64,000 nucleotides of DNA from Niastella sp. OAS944 (GCA_024809215.1 JANUBW010000001.1:1902841-1966840), one strand, 5' to 3'. Shown: positions 53,176-61,212, counted from the stretch's first letter. Numbers and translations: made by a program. The notes: generated from the letters alone by a model not told the origin.

Positions 53176-54321
53176 CTACCTCTTTGTTTCATTTTCCATA
53201 TCAAGATTTTTATCAAAAGGACTTTTTGTAAACGGGTACACCAGTTGCTTCATATACCCTTTGGGAAAATGCGTTTCGCGCAACCCAGTGCCTTCGGGCC
53301 AGGTATTGCCTGGCAGATAGTAAGTGCCAAAGATCATATCAATAAAAGGAAAAATGGTTGCAAAGTTTTTGCCATAGTATCGCGGATCCTCGCAATGGTG
53401 CCAGTGATGGTATTGAGGCGTAGCAAAAATATATTTCAGGAAGCCAAAGTTGATGCGGGTGTTTGCATGAATGAGCACCGCATGAATGGCCATGAAAATG
53501 ATATAGGTATTAAAAGTGATCTCCGAAAATCCAAAAATATACAAGGGAATAAAGGTCATTGACCGGGTTACAAAGATGTCTACAAAATGCGTCCTTGATC
53601 CGGCCAGCCAATCCATATTTTTTGTGGAATGGTGTACGGAATGGAATCGCCACAGGTATGTGTGTGAATGAAAAAAGCGATGGGCGGCATATTGAAAAAG
53701 ATCGGTGACCAAAAATGCGAAGAAAAGCTCAATAACATAAGGAAGCTGTTGCACCCATTGTTGGATCTCTGACAGTCCGATCCATCCAAAGAATAGTTTT
53801 GCAGGCTTCTGGGTGATCACTCCAAAGAACTGAATGAACAAATGGCTGACAACAAAATAAAGCAGGTCGGTTCTCCATTCTTCATGAAACTTGCTTTGTT
53901 GCCTGTTTTTAGGGAATACCATTTCAATGGGAACAAAGATCGCAGCCATTAGCAACAGGTCAAGCAATAACCAGTCAACGCCCAGGTGCCAACTGGTCTT
54001 TTCAACTGGCCGGCCCTGCACCTGCAAACCGCCGAAAACTATGGCCAATGTACAAATGAGCAATCCCGTCATGGCCCATTTCTTTTGTTTGCTAAGTATA
54101 AAACTGATGAGTGCAAAAAGAAAAGATGCAATGATGGTAGCCGTCAGCAGTATTTTCATGGACTCCCCTGTGTATACTTCTCTGAATTGCGGTGTGGTGA
54201 GCCATTCCGGATATTTAAAACAAATAACGCCGGTTAGTGAAAGTAAACCGAGGAAAATCGACGAATAGCCGCTTATTTTTCCTTCACCAATTTTAAGACG
54301 CTGAACAGGGGGTGTACTCAT
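53176..54321 (-). CDS. Sterol desaturase/fatty acid hydroxylase-family membrane protein
   Basis: 381 residues from the ATG at 54321 (MSTPPVQRLKIGEGK); an upstream in-frame reading has no support. Several membrane helices (for example LGLLSLTGVICF, ILLTATIIASFLFALISFIL, WLLLDLLLMAAIFVPIEMVF, VIELFFAFLVTDLFQYAAH) surround the di-iron histidine clusters of the family: HRFFHSHTYLWRFHSVHHS, and further on YHHWHHCEDPRYYG. Such enzymes hydroxylate or desaturate lipid substrates; bacterial members act on fatty acyl chains, carotenoids or hopanoid-like lipids. The substrate is unknown. The gene stands alone, in the opposite direction to the orphan gene at 54920. Confidence 0.85.
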   Translation of the reverse strand: MSTPPVQRLKIGEGKISGYSSIFLGLLSLTGVICFKYPEWLTTPQFREVYTGESMKILLTATIIASFLFALISFILSKQKKWAMTGLLICTLAIVFGGLQVQGRPVEKTSWHLGVDWLLLDLLLMAAIFVPIEMVFPKNRQQSKFHEEWRTDLLYFVVSHLFIQFFGVITQKPAKLFFGWIGLSEIQQWVQQLPYVIELFFAFLVTDLFQYAAHRFFHSHTYLWRFHSVHHSTKNMDWLAGSRTHFVDIFVTRSMTFIPLYIFGFSEITFNTYIIFMAIHAVLIHANTRINFGFLKYIFATPQYHHWHHCEDPRYYGKNFATIFPFIDMIFGTYYLPGNTWPEGTGLRETHFPKGYMKQLVYPFTKSPFDKNLDMENETKR

Positions 54322-54501
54322 ATTAATGCATTCAATATGTTGAATTGGAAAATTATGTAATAAAAACTCACGGCGGCTGCTTTTATTGTTGTTTATTGTG
54401 TATATGCTTGCATTAGTGCATAAAGGGAGCCACGTGGAAACAAGAAGTGGGATCAAAGCAAAATATCAGCCCTTTATGAGTTTGAGCGAATGTTGTTAAA
54501 G

Positions 54502-54900
54502 ATGATGCATAAGTAGTTCACAATGCCGCATTTGATGTGAAATATGTGCTATCAATGATCAACTATTGTGTGTTGGTAGTTTAATATGCCGCATCTTGAC
54601 CTAACTATGATTTACAGGCGCTTAAGTATGCCGCATTCGTAGCTTATTATCAGTTATCAATTACTAACTATGCCACATAAATAACCATTTTTGCATAGCA
54701 TTTTCAAACATACGCGGCAAAGTTGCTTCAGAACGAGCCATAGTTGGCTACCGATGAGCCATAAATGGTTACTGACGGGCCATTGTTGGCTACTGACGAG
54801 TCATTGTAACGTCCCTATAACACGTATTTAGTAAAGGATGAGTTATAGTTGCACCTGTACGAAACATAGTGAGAATTGATAATTACATAAATACTCATTG
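54502..54900. repeat. Array 1: 19 degenerate 21-bp units
   Basis: Cutting the sequence every 21 bases from 54502 aligns 19 units without a gap. Bases 1-2 are A followed by T or C in 17 of 19, and positions 7-9 read CAT, or one or two changes from it, in nearly all. ATGCCGCAT recurs at 54523, 54586 and 54628 (ATGCCACAT at 54670), always a multiple of 21 apart. The best-kept units (54733-54795) are AGCCAT-N4-TGGCTAC-type dyads. Similarity fades toward both ends. There are no stable spacers as in CRISPR and no long open frame. The array stops 20 bp before the orphan gene at 54920. The stretch 54322-54501 shows nothing else. Confidence 0.8.
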
Positions 54901-54919
54901 AAACAAGAGACACAAAAAT

Positions 54920-55939
54920 ATGGTTGACACTATTTGCGACATAAACAGACTTAATTATTCAAACCCGTTTTTCTATACCGAAAAGTATCTAAAAAACGAA
55001 TATGTTAAAGCTAATGACCTTGCAAAACATATTCATTTATTTAATCACCAAATTACCAGGATAGATTATTCATTATTTAGTGATTTAAAAGGATCTATTC
55101 ACAAATTAGCAGAAACCGAAATAGAAAAAACTTTAGATGAGACACAAGGCTCCAGTCCTTTCGAGATCAAAAACACAATTTATACTTTCAATCAAAAAAA
55201 TGAATTGTATCAGGTTTTGACCAATAAAAATAGTTTTCAAGAAACCATATTATTTTCTGACAGTATGAAAATGCCTAAAACGTTACGAATTATAGAATCA
55301 TTCGACAATATTAATTCGTCTCAAACTGATATAAAATACAATGATTTTTTGGAGTATGAAGCCATCGAAGAAAATACTTTTTACAATGATAAAAGGAGTA
55401 ATTGGGTAAAACCAAACCAACGAAATACAAAGTATGTTTTCAAAGAAAATGATGGACTAATTTATAAGATCCACATTCGAAACAATAAAGATGAACAGTC
55501 TAAAACCACAATTATTTATAATAATAGCTTTCAAATATTAGAATCTAAAACATATAGTCAAAGGAATAAAACCGAACTTCTGTACGAAGCGATTTTTAAT
55601 TATGATAAAGGTATATTGAAGGAAATAGTTTACATCCGGCATAAGCCATCAAAAGTTATTGCTGGTAATTCGATGCAAAAGATAATTTTCGGGTATGATG
55701 AAAAAGGACTTCTGATTAATTTCAAAAATAATTCAATAACAAAAACCTGGACTTATGACCAAAATGAAAATCCTGTTTCAATAAAGGAAATTGGCGACAA
55801 CGGAGGTTACTCACTGGAAATGTTTATGAATTATGAATATGATAAGTATAATAACTGGACGTATAAAGAGACAAAAACCTTTATCAACAAGGTGAAGAAA
55901 AACGATAAGCAGGTCTCAAGGAAAATTGAATACTTTTAA
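54920..55939 (+). CDS. AT-rich orphan protein with YD-repeat-like C-terminus
   Basis: A 339-residue protein with no signal peptide or membrane segment. The base composition is much richer in A and T than the neighbouring genes, and Lys, Asn and Ile dominate. The N-terminal half (about 1-120) is helical and charged with no recognised motif. The C-terminal half contains short strands of the type GYDEKGLLINF, TWTYDQNENPVSI and YEYDKYNNWTYKETKTF, ending RKIEYF, which resemble the YD/RHS-like repeats at the ends of many Bacteroidota hypothetical proteins. It is framed by the 21-bp array upstream and attC-like dyads downstream. Composition and surroundings suggest recent acquisition; function unknown. 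Confidence 0.65.
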   Translation: MVDTICDINRLNYSNPFFYTEKYLKNEYVKANDLAKHIHLFNHQITRIDYSLFSDLKGSIHKLAETEIEKTLDETQGSSPFEIKNTIYTFNQKNELYQVLTNKNSFQETILFSDSMKMPKTLRIIESFDNINSSQTDIKYNDFLEYEAIEENTFYNDKRSNWVKPNQRNTKYVFKENDGLIYKIHIRNNKDEQSKTTIIYNNSFQILESKTYSQRNKTELLYEAIFNYDKGILKEIVYIRHKPSKVIAGNSMQKIIFGYDEKGLLINFKNNSITKTWTYDQNENPVSIKEIGDNGGYSLEMFMNYEYDKYNNWTYKETKTFINKVKKNDKQVSRKIEYF

Positions 55940-55950
55940 ACACACAAAAA

Positions 55951-56026
55951 ACTAACGCCGTCATACGCTCGCTTGTTAGTAGCTGTTCTTATTCTATCAA
56001 TTCAATATTGATTTTGCCTGATAGAA
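55951..56026. repeat. Two nested dyads after the orphan gene (attC-like look)
   Basis: ACTAAC (55951) pairs with GTTAGT (55975-55980), the core-site pattern of integron attC elements (RYYYAAC/GTTRRRY). TTCTATCA (55992) pairs with TGATAGAA (56019-56026) around the palindrome CAATATTG. No integrase gene or second attC is in view, so a transcription stop or a mobile-element scar are equally possible. Confidence 0.35.
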
Positions 56027-56064
56027 AAGTAGAAGTGCTGGCGCTGGCGCGCATTGATTAATCA

Positions 56065-56111
56065 CCCGCCCCGGAATTGCCTCCGCTGCGCTGCGGCGAT
56101 CCCTGGGCGGG
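56065..56111. repeat. Long imperfect palindrome (REP-like)
   Basis: CCCGCCC at 56065 pairs with GGGCGGG at 56105-56111. Inside, GGA-ATTGCC faces GGCGAT-CC, and CCGC faces GCGG around a 6-base loop. The result is a GC-rich hairpin of about 47 nt in an otherwise AT-rich gap. Two small hairpins (GGCAC-TTC-GTGCC at 56135 and TCCCGC-AA-GCGGGA at 56175) follow. It resembles repetitive extragenic palindromes; genome copy number is unknown. Confidence 0.45.
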
Positions 56112-56200
56112 GAACGTTAAAACAAAACAACGCCGGCACTTCGTGCCTTGCTTCTTTTATTCCCCCACTTTGCGTCCCGCAAGCGGGAGCAAAAGCTCTA

Positions 56201-56226
56201 AAATAAAAAACCCCGCTATCGCGGGG
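56201..56226 (-). terminator. Terminator of tRNA-Ser
   Basis: Read leftward, CCCCGC-GATA-GCGGGG forms a tight hairpin followed by TTTTTTATTT. It lies 15 bp beyond the tRNA-Ser 3' end. Confidence 0.85.
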
Positions 56227-56241
56227 CGTTGCTTTGTTTTG

Positions 56242-56332
56242 CGGAGAGGGAGGGATTCGAACCCTCGGTACAAGTTTAAGCTCGTACAACGGTTTAGCAA
56301 ACCGGCCCTTTCGGCCACTCAGGCACCTCTCC
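56242..56332 (-). tRNA. tRNA-Ser (anticodon GCU)
   Basis: 91 nt with the long variable arm typical of serine tRNAs. The acceptor GGAGAGG pairs with CCTCTCC, discriminator G. The anticodon arm CGGTT-TGCTAAA-type loop places GCU at 34-36. The variable arm GTACGAG/CTTGTAC-like stem and the T arm GAGGG-TTCGAAT-CCCTC are clear. CCA is not encoded. Confidence 0.95.
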
Positions 56333-56506
56333 TTTTTCGTCGGGACGGCAAAATTAAAGTAAAACCCGAAATAAAAATCAATTAGATAGCGAAAAATTCA
56401 GAATATTTTTTGCCTTAAAATACAAATCAGGCAAAACCTGCGCCCCTCGCAGCTTTCAACACTACCAACACCGCAGTTTCTTTAAAATTGATAAAATACA
56501 TAGGAA

Positions 56507-56671
56507 TCAAGAGCCTACATTCCTCAACACATATAAGCGCATAAAAGCTAATATAAAACTGTTCAAAGCCAAATAACCCCCAAACACCAACTCCCTAATT
56601 AAACTGTCGTTTTTCACCTCTGGTGAGGTCAGAGCGCCAGCCAAGTACATATACACAAAAATAAGCAGCAC
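56507..56671 (-). CDS. Possible small two-helix membrane protein (54 aa)
   Basis: From a GTG at 56671 (an ATG lies seven codons later) a 54-codon frame reads a hydrophobic start (VLLIFVYMYLAGAL), a short polar loop (TSPEVKNDSLIREL) and a second hydrophobic helix (VFGGYLALNSFILAFMRLYV) ending LRNVGS. Two potential membrane helices joined by a charged loop are unlikely by chance in such a short frame, but no family is recognised and it may be a relic. It lies just left of array 2. The remaining 56333-56506 shows nothing. Confidence 0.3.
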   Translation of the reverse strand: MLLIFVYMYLAGALTSPEVKNDSLIRELVFGGYLALNSFILAFMRLYVLRNVGS

Positions 56672-56694
56672 TGAAAGTCAGGCATATAGGCATA

Positions 56695-57136
56695 ATTGCC
56701 CCGCGGACAATGACTCATTGCCCACGGGCAAAGATGAATTGCCAGGGGCAATTATGTTTTTGTCCCGGGCAACTATGTTATTGCCCAGGGCAATTGCATC
56801 TCTGCCCGGGGCAATTATAAAATTGCAGGTGGCAATTGCCCGTTTGCCACGGACAACTGAATATTGCCTGGAGGCAATTAGCCAATTGCAGAAGCCAAAG
56901 CATAATTGCCCGCGGGGCAAAAGACCTTTGCCCGCGGACAATTATCGATTTCCTTATTGCAATTACCCTTTGTCTTTGGACAAAAAAGCTTTGCGTAATT
57001 ACAACAAGCTTTTTCTTATTTGAAATGGACCGTTGTTTACGGGCAGGATACTATTATTGGCAGACAAAAACCTACTGACCAACCGCCACGATTTTTTTCT
57101 CAATGGCAATTATGCATTGCCTTATAGAAATGAAAA
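56695..57136. repeat. Array 2: 21 degenerate 21-bp dyad units
   Basis: About 21 units of 20-22 bp follow each other from 56695. The best-kept ones (56695-56947) read ATTGCCC-N2-GGGCAAT-N5, a perfect or near-perfect dyad in every repeat, with (A/T)TTG at the start of most units. Single-base slips (22/20) around 56863-56927 cancel out. From 56948 the units decay but stay in phase (TTTGTC at 56969, TTTGCG at 56990, ATTGCC at 57116). The last unit touches the dnaA terminator. Heptad-like open frames appear on both strands only because the period is a multiple of three. Confidence 0.82.
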
Positions 57137-57161
57137 ATCCCTCCCGCTGTGCGGAAGGGAT
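57132..57161 (-). terminator. Terminator of dnaA
   Basis: Read leftward, ATCCCTTCCGC-ACA-GCGGGAGGGAT (11-bp stem, one mismatch) is followed by TTTTTCATTT. It lies 38 bp past the dnaA stop and directly abuts array 2. Confidence 0.82.
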
Positions 57162-57198
57162 CAAATATTTTGCATGCGAAACCAAGCGAACAAGAAAA

Positions 57199-58677
57199 CT
57201 ACATAGCGGCCAGTTGCACCTTCTGCTGCAACTCCATTACGCTTTCGCGGAATGTACTATCGGTATCCATAAGGTCCTTTACCGTTTGGCAGGAGTGGAT
57301 AACAGTAGTGTGGTCGCGGCCACCGAAATGTTCTCCGATGGTCTTTAATGAGTTTTTGGTAAACGCTTTGGCCAGGTACATAGTAATCTGCCGGGCCTGC
57401 ACGATTTCTCGTTTGCGGGTTTTCTGTAGCAGTTTGTCGTAAGGCACATCGAAATATTCACATACCATTTTTTGTATGGTTTCGATGGTGATTTCCTTGC
57501 TGCTAGTTTTCACGAAATTACGGAGGACTCTTTTTGCCAAGTCTAGGTCTATTTCCCGCTTGTTAAGCGAAGATTGTGCCAATAATGAGATCAAGGCTCC
57601 CTCCAATTCCCTTACGTTACTATTGATATTATAAGCCAAATACTTAACTACTTCTTTTGGCATTTCCAACCCGTCGTTTTTCATCTTCTTCTCCAGTATC
57701 TCAATACGGGTTTCATAGTCGGGCACCTGCAGATCGGCACTTAACCCCCAACGGAAACGACTTAACAACCTTTCCTGTACTCCCTCAAGGTCTTTGGGTG
57801 GTTTGTCGCTCGTTAAGATCAACTGCTTGCCACTTTGATGCAAATGGTTAAAGATGGCAAAGAAAGCATCCTGCGACTTCTCAGCCCTGTTAAAGAACTG
57901 TACATCATCTATGATCAACACATCTATCAACTGATAGAAATGTATAAAGTCATTGATAGCGTTGTTACGGCTATGGTCCTGAAACTGGTTAATGAATTTT
58001 TCAGAGCTTACATACAATACCACTTTATTTGGTTGCAATCTCTTTGTTTCATTACCTATACTTTGGGCAAGGTGGGTTTTACCCAAACCTACACCACCAT
58101 ATATTACTAATGGATTGAATGAGCTGGCCCCTGGCTTTTCAGCTACAGTTTTACCGGCACGGCGGGCAACGCGGTTACTATCACCTTCAACAAAGTTTTC
58201 AAAGGTATAAATGGGATTGAGCTGTGGGTCAATCTGCATTTTTTTCAAACCCGGAATAACAAACGGGTTTTTAACCGGATTATTTATAATGAGAGGAAAA
58301 TCCATCTCATTACTTGAAAAAGTTTTGTAGCCGTGTGTAGGAACATCCATAGTTAGCGGTTTGTTATTGTGATTGCCACTATCAACCATTATCCGATATT
58401 CTAATCTGGCGTCCTTCCCAAGTACCCTTCTTAATGTTTTTGCCAACAGATTAACATAATGCTCTTCCAGGTATTCATAGAAGAATTGGCTCGGAACCTG
58501 AATGATAAGTATATTGTCTCTTAGCTCTACTGGCTTGATTGGTTCAAACCAGGTTTTGAAATGTTGCCACTCAACAATATCCTTTATTATTTCCAAACAA
58601 TTACTCCAAACTTTTTCGGACGTCTTAGCCATTATACTAGAAGCAGTTTTTTTATGTTGAGTTAAGTTCGTATTCAT
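57199..58677 (-). CDS. dnaA: Chromosomal replication initiator DnaA
   Basis: A 492-residue DnaA. Domain I (VWSNCLEIIKDIVEWQHFKTWFEPI, about 23-47) is followed by a short linker and the AAA+ domain III, with Walker A GGVGLGKT (194-201), Walker B VLIIDDVQFF and a sensor with RFRWGL. Domain IV carries the DnaA signature GGRDHTTVIHSCQTV near the C-terminus, which binds DnaA boxes. Met16 (58632) is an alternative start and fits the usual distance to the first Trp of domain I; the upstream ATG has the A-rich leader favoured in this phylum. The protein unwinds the origin and loads the helicase. No dnaN, recF or gyrB is nearby, a common arrangement in Bacteroidota. Confidence 0.96.
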   Translation of the reverse strand: MNTNLTQHKKTASSIMAKTSEKVWSNCLEIIKDIVEWQHFKTWFEPIKPVELRDNILIIQVPSQFFYEYLEEHYVNLLAKTLRRVLGKDARLEYRIMVDSGNHNNKPLTMDVPTHGYKTFSSNEMDFPLIINNPVKNPFVIPGLKKMQIDPQLNPIYTFENFVEGDSNRVARRAGKTVAEKPGASSFNPLVIYGGVGLGKTHLAQSIGNETKRLQPNKVVLYVSSEKFINQFQDHSRNNAINDFIHFYQLIDVLIIDDVQFFNRAEKSQDAFFAIFNHLHQSGKQLILTSDKPPKDLEGVQERLLSRFRWGLSADLQVPDYETRIEILEKKMKNDGLEMPKEVVKYLAYNINSNVRELEGALISLLAQSSLNKREIDLDLAKRVLRNFVKTSSKEITIETIQKMVCEYFDVPYDKLLQKTRKREIVQARQITMYLAKAFTKNSLKTIGEHFGGRDHTTVIHSCQTVKDLMDTDSTFRESVMELQQKVQLAAM

Positions 58678-58905
58678 CTTTATTTGCGCACAGTTATCAA
58701 CTTCACAGGAATGTTGGGGAATCTCAAAATTTAAAAAGGGCGACGAATATCAAATTTTTTCTCTTAAAAAAAAATTTTTTATTCACTAGTTTCTGACAAT
58801 TATCCACTACGCCTACCTTAATAATTTATTTTATTTTTTACTGTCAAAATAATTCCCATCAATAACACTCCAATGCAATTATTATGCGCAGATTTTTTGT
58901 TATTG
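58678..58905. other. Candidate replication origin region upstream of dnaA
   Basis: Between dnaA and the next possible gene lie two near-consensus DnaA boxes: TTATCAACT (58694-58702) and TTATCCACT (58800-58808); both differ from TTATNCACA at one or two bases. A block of A and T runs (58752-58792) could serve as the unwinding element. Only two boxes are visible by eye, fewer than most origins, so the true oriC may extend further or lie elsewhere. Confidence 0.35.
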
Positions 58906-59178
58906 TTACAACCTGTGAGCATAGCTAAATGAAAGTAAGGAATCGCAAAAAGCAGCATAGTATATGTTCAGCAACTGACCACCTTTACTACGTACTTTTG
59001 CGTCACTACTTTTATTAGCAGCGCTCAGTATATTATTATGTGCCCGGGATAATTTATTTGGGCCTGCCGACCGTGAAGCACCTGGTTTACATTGAACGGA
59101 TTTTATCGAGTTGGTTTCGCAGGGAATGCAAATGAAGAAAGTACACAACGCAGTAGTATCAAAATAATCTTTCTTCAT
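58906..59178 (-). CDS. Doubtful small ORF upstream of dnaA (90 aa)
   Basis: A 90-codon frame starting MKKDYFDTTALCTFFICIP and ending LLSFSYAHRL. It contains four Cys in the first 30 residues and a basic, Ser-rich middle (KPGASRSAGPNKLSRAH). It has no recognisable domain, signal or membrane helix. Its position on the dnaA strand between dnaA and the AT-rich stretch 59179-59340 is compatible with a small gene, but composition gives little support. Confidence 0.25.
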   Translation of the reverse strand: MKKDYFDTTALCTFFICIPCETNSIKSVQCKPGASRSAGPNKLSRAHNNILSAANKSSDAKVRSKGGQLLNIYYAAFCDSLLSFSYAHRL

Positions 59179-59340
59179 ATTATTTATTGGATGCTATTGA
59201 AGGTACAAATATTTTGATATGCACGAAATATAAATCACCTTTTTTTTCTTTATCAATCAAAATAAAAAAACATCCTTCAACATTGCATTAACAGAAAAAA
59301 AGTTATAGATTATTTTTTTGTATTAGCCTTATTTACACCC

Positions 59341-59559
59341 TTAGCGGTTAACACTTGTAAGCTTATCTATTAACGGCCCAAGGTATTCAGGCATTTCATA
59401 TAAAACAATAACACTTACAGGTATAAATTCTAACCTTACTTTAATCTCCTCTCCACTTATAAGACCCTTAAAAAAGTTATCCTCCTTATCATTACAATTA
59501 GCTAAATAAATACACTGCATTAGCATTCGTGGAACACTTTTGTGAATCGTAGTACACAT
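59341..59559 (-). CDS. Doubtful small ORF (72 aa)
   Basis: A 72-codon frame; Met13 (59523) is an equally good start. The segment NFFKGLISGEEIKVRLEFIPVSVIVLYEMPEYLGPLIDKLTSV alternates polar and hydrophobic residues like a small alpha/beta protein. No family is recognised. It is divergent from the flavoprotein gene at 59609, 49 bp away. Confidence 0.3.
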   Translation of the reverse strand: MCTTIHKSVPRMLMQCIYLANCNDKEDNFFKGLISGEEIKVRLEFIPVSVIVLYEMPEYLGPLIDKLTSVNR

Positions 59560-59608
59560 TCATTACCTTTGCACCGTTAAATATTTTTTAGGCTAAATAC
59601 CTAACCTT

Positions 59609-61189
59609 ATGCAACAACGAATTACATTAAAATTGCTTCCGTCCGAAGCAGCTACTGAATCAATTGTACAACAGTATGCTGCTCAAACATTAGGACTTCC
59701 CGCCGCTGCTATTACCGGCTTTCATGTTATTAAAAGATCTATTGACGCCCGTGGCAGACAACCATGGATCATGCTGACAATTTTGGCATACGCCAATGAA
59801 CCGTTTCAGGAGAGAACTGTCAAAAAATTGTTATTGCAAGATGTATCTCATGCCAATAAGCAGGTCATTGTTGTAGGCGCAGGTCCTGCAGGTTTGTTTG
59901 CCGCATTAAAATTAATTGAAGAAGGCATTAAACCCATTTTACTTGAAAGAGGAAAAGATGTTCGCTCGCGCCGTCGTGATCTTGCTGCATTAAACAAACA
60001 AGGGGTTGTAAACAGTGAAAGCAATTACTGCTTTGGCGAAGGTGGCGCCGGTACATATAGCGATGGTAAATTATATACCCGTAGCACTAAACGTGGCGAC
60101 GTTGAACGCATATTAAATATACTGGTACAATTTGGTGCACAGGAAAAGATCCTGTACGAAGCACATCCTCATATTGGTACTAATAAATTACCCGAGATCA
60201 TCACCGCCATAAGGGAACAAATAGTAGCCTGCGGCGGCGATTTCCTGTTCGAACAAAAAGTAACCGATCTTATAATACAAAACGATACCATTACAGGTGT
60301 AAAAACTGCTGCAGGAAATACATTCAATGCAAATGCGGTAATTATCGCTACCGGCCATTCGGCCCGGGATATTTTTGAACTTTTACACAACAAAAATATT
60401 CTTATTGAAGCAAAACCATTTGCGCTTGGCGTCCGTGTAGAACATCCGCAAAGTATTATTGATAGTATACAATACCATTGCCCGGTCAATAAACAACGCG
60501 ATGAGTTTTTACCACCTGCCTCCTATAGCCTGGTTCAACAGGTGAACGAACGTGGCGTATTCTCATTCTGTATGTGCCCCGGTGGCATTATTGCACCCGC
60601 AAGCACCAGCGATGGCGAGCTTGTTGTAAACGGATGGTCGCCTTCTAAACGTAATAACCCTTACGCCAACTCGGGTATCGTTACTTCTATTGAACTTAAA
60701 GATTTTATACATTTTCAAAAGAAACAATCCCCTTTATCGGGTATGTATTTTCAACAGGCAGTAGAAAGAAGATCTTTTGAATATGGTGGCGGTAAATTTG
60801 TGGCCCCTGCACAACGCATGGCCGACTTTACCCAAAAGAAAACATCTTCTTCATTGCCCAACTGCTCTTATTTACCCGGCATTACGCCTGCTCCGTTAAA
60901 TGAAGTGCTGCCACCTTTTGTTTATTCATCGCTGCAACAGGCGTTTATTGAATTTGGGAAGAAAATGCGCGGCTATTTTACCAATGAAGCAGTACTGGTT
61001 GCTACCGAATCAAGAACCTCATCGCCGGTACGTATTCCCCGCGATAACGAAACCACCCAACACCCGCAAATAAAAATGCTTTTCCCCTGCGGCGAAGGCG
61101 CCGGTTACGCTGGTGGTATTGTAAGCGCTGCTATGGATGGGGAAAGGGTTGCTGAGAATATTTCGTTAATGTTAGAATCTAACTTTTAA
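59609..61189 (+). CDS. FAD-dependent dehydrogenase of the COG2509 type
   Basis: A 526-residue cytoplasmic flavoprotein. A small N-terminal domain (about 1-82) precedes the FAD-binding Rossmann motif VVGAGPAGLFAALKLIEEG (89-107), with the acidic end of strand 2 in LLERG. The segments YCFGEGGAGTYSDGKLYTR (about 138-156) and AVIIATGHSARDIFELL are characteristic of this uncharacterised family. PFALGVRVEHPQ and a C-terminal GEGAGYAGGIVSAAMDG FAD-contact block complete the fold. Substrate and acceptor are unknown. It appears to be a single-gene unit; a weak hairpin (61213-61232) follows its stop. Confidence 0.85.
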   Translation: MQQRITLKLLPSEAATESIVQQYAAQTLGLPAAAITGFHVIKRSIDARGRQPWIMLTILAYANEPFQERTVKKLLLQDVSHANKQVIVVGAGPAGLFAALKLIEEGIKPILLERGKDVRSRRRDLAALNKQGVVNSESNYCFGEGGAGTYSDGKLYTRSTKRGDVERILNILVQFGAQEKILYEAHPHIGTNKLPEIITAIREQIVACGGDFLFEQKVTDLIIQNDTITGVKTAAGNTFNANAVIIATGHSARDIFELLHNKNILIEAKPFALGVRVEHPQSIIDSIQYHCPVNKQRDEFLPPASYSLVQQVNERGVFSFCMCPGGIIAPASTSDGELVVNGWSPSKRNNPYANSGIVTSIELKDFIHFQKKQSPLSGMYFQQAVERRSFEYGGGKFVAPAQRMADFTQKKTSSSLPNCSYLPGITPAPLNEVLPPFVYSSLQQAFIEFGKKMRGYFTNEAVLVATESRTSSPVRIPRDNETTQHPQIKMLFPCGEGAGYAGGIVSAAMDGERVAENISLMLESNF

Positions 61190-61212
61190 ACTGAAAGAAG
61201 TTAAATACAAAA

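Noticed and set aside
56077-56385. Frames over tRNA-Ser and the palindrome on both strands
   Set aside because: They translate the tRNA (GRDSNPRYKF-like peptide) and hairpins; not coding.
56718-57023. A 101-codon plus-strand frame of heptad-like repeats (LPRAIAS, LPGAIIK)
   Set aside because: It lies wholly in array 2. The 21-bp period is a multiple of three, so any stop-free unit gives a 7-residue repeat; a similar frame is open on the other strand (56678-56941). The unit changes hit the dyad, not codon positions.
54502-57136. CRISPR array
   Set aside because: The units are contiguous 21-mers with no separate constant repeat and unique spacer, and no cas genes are in the window.
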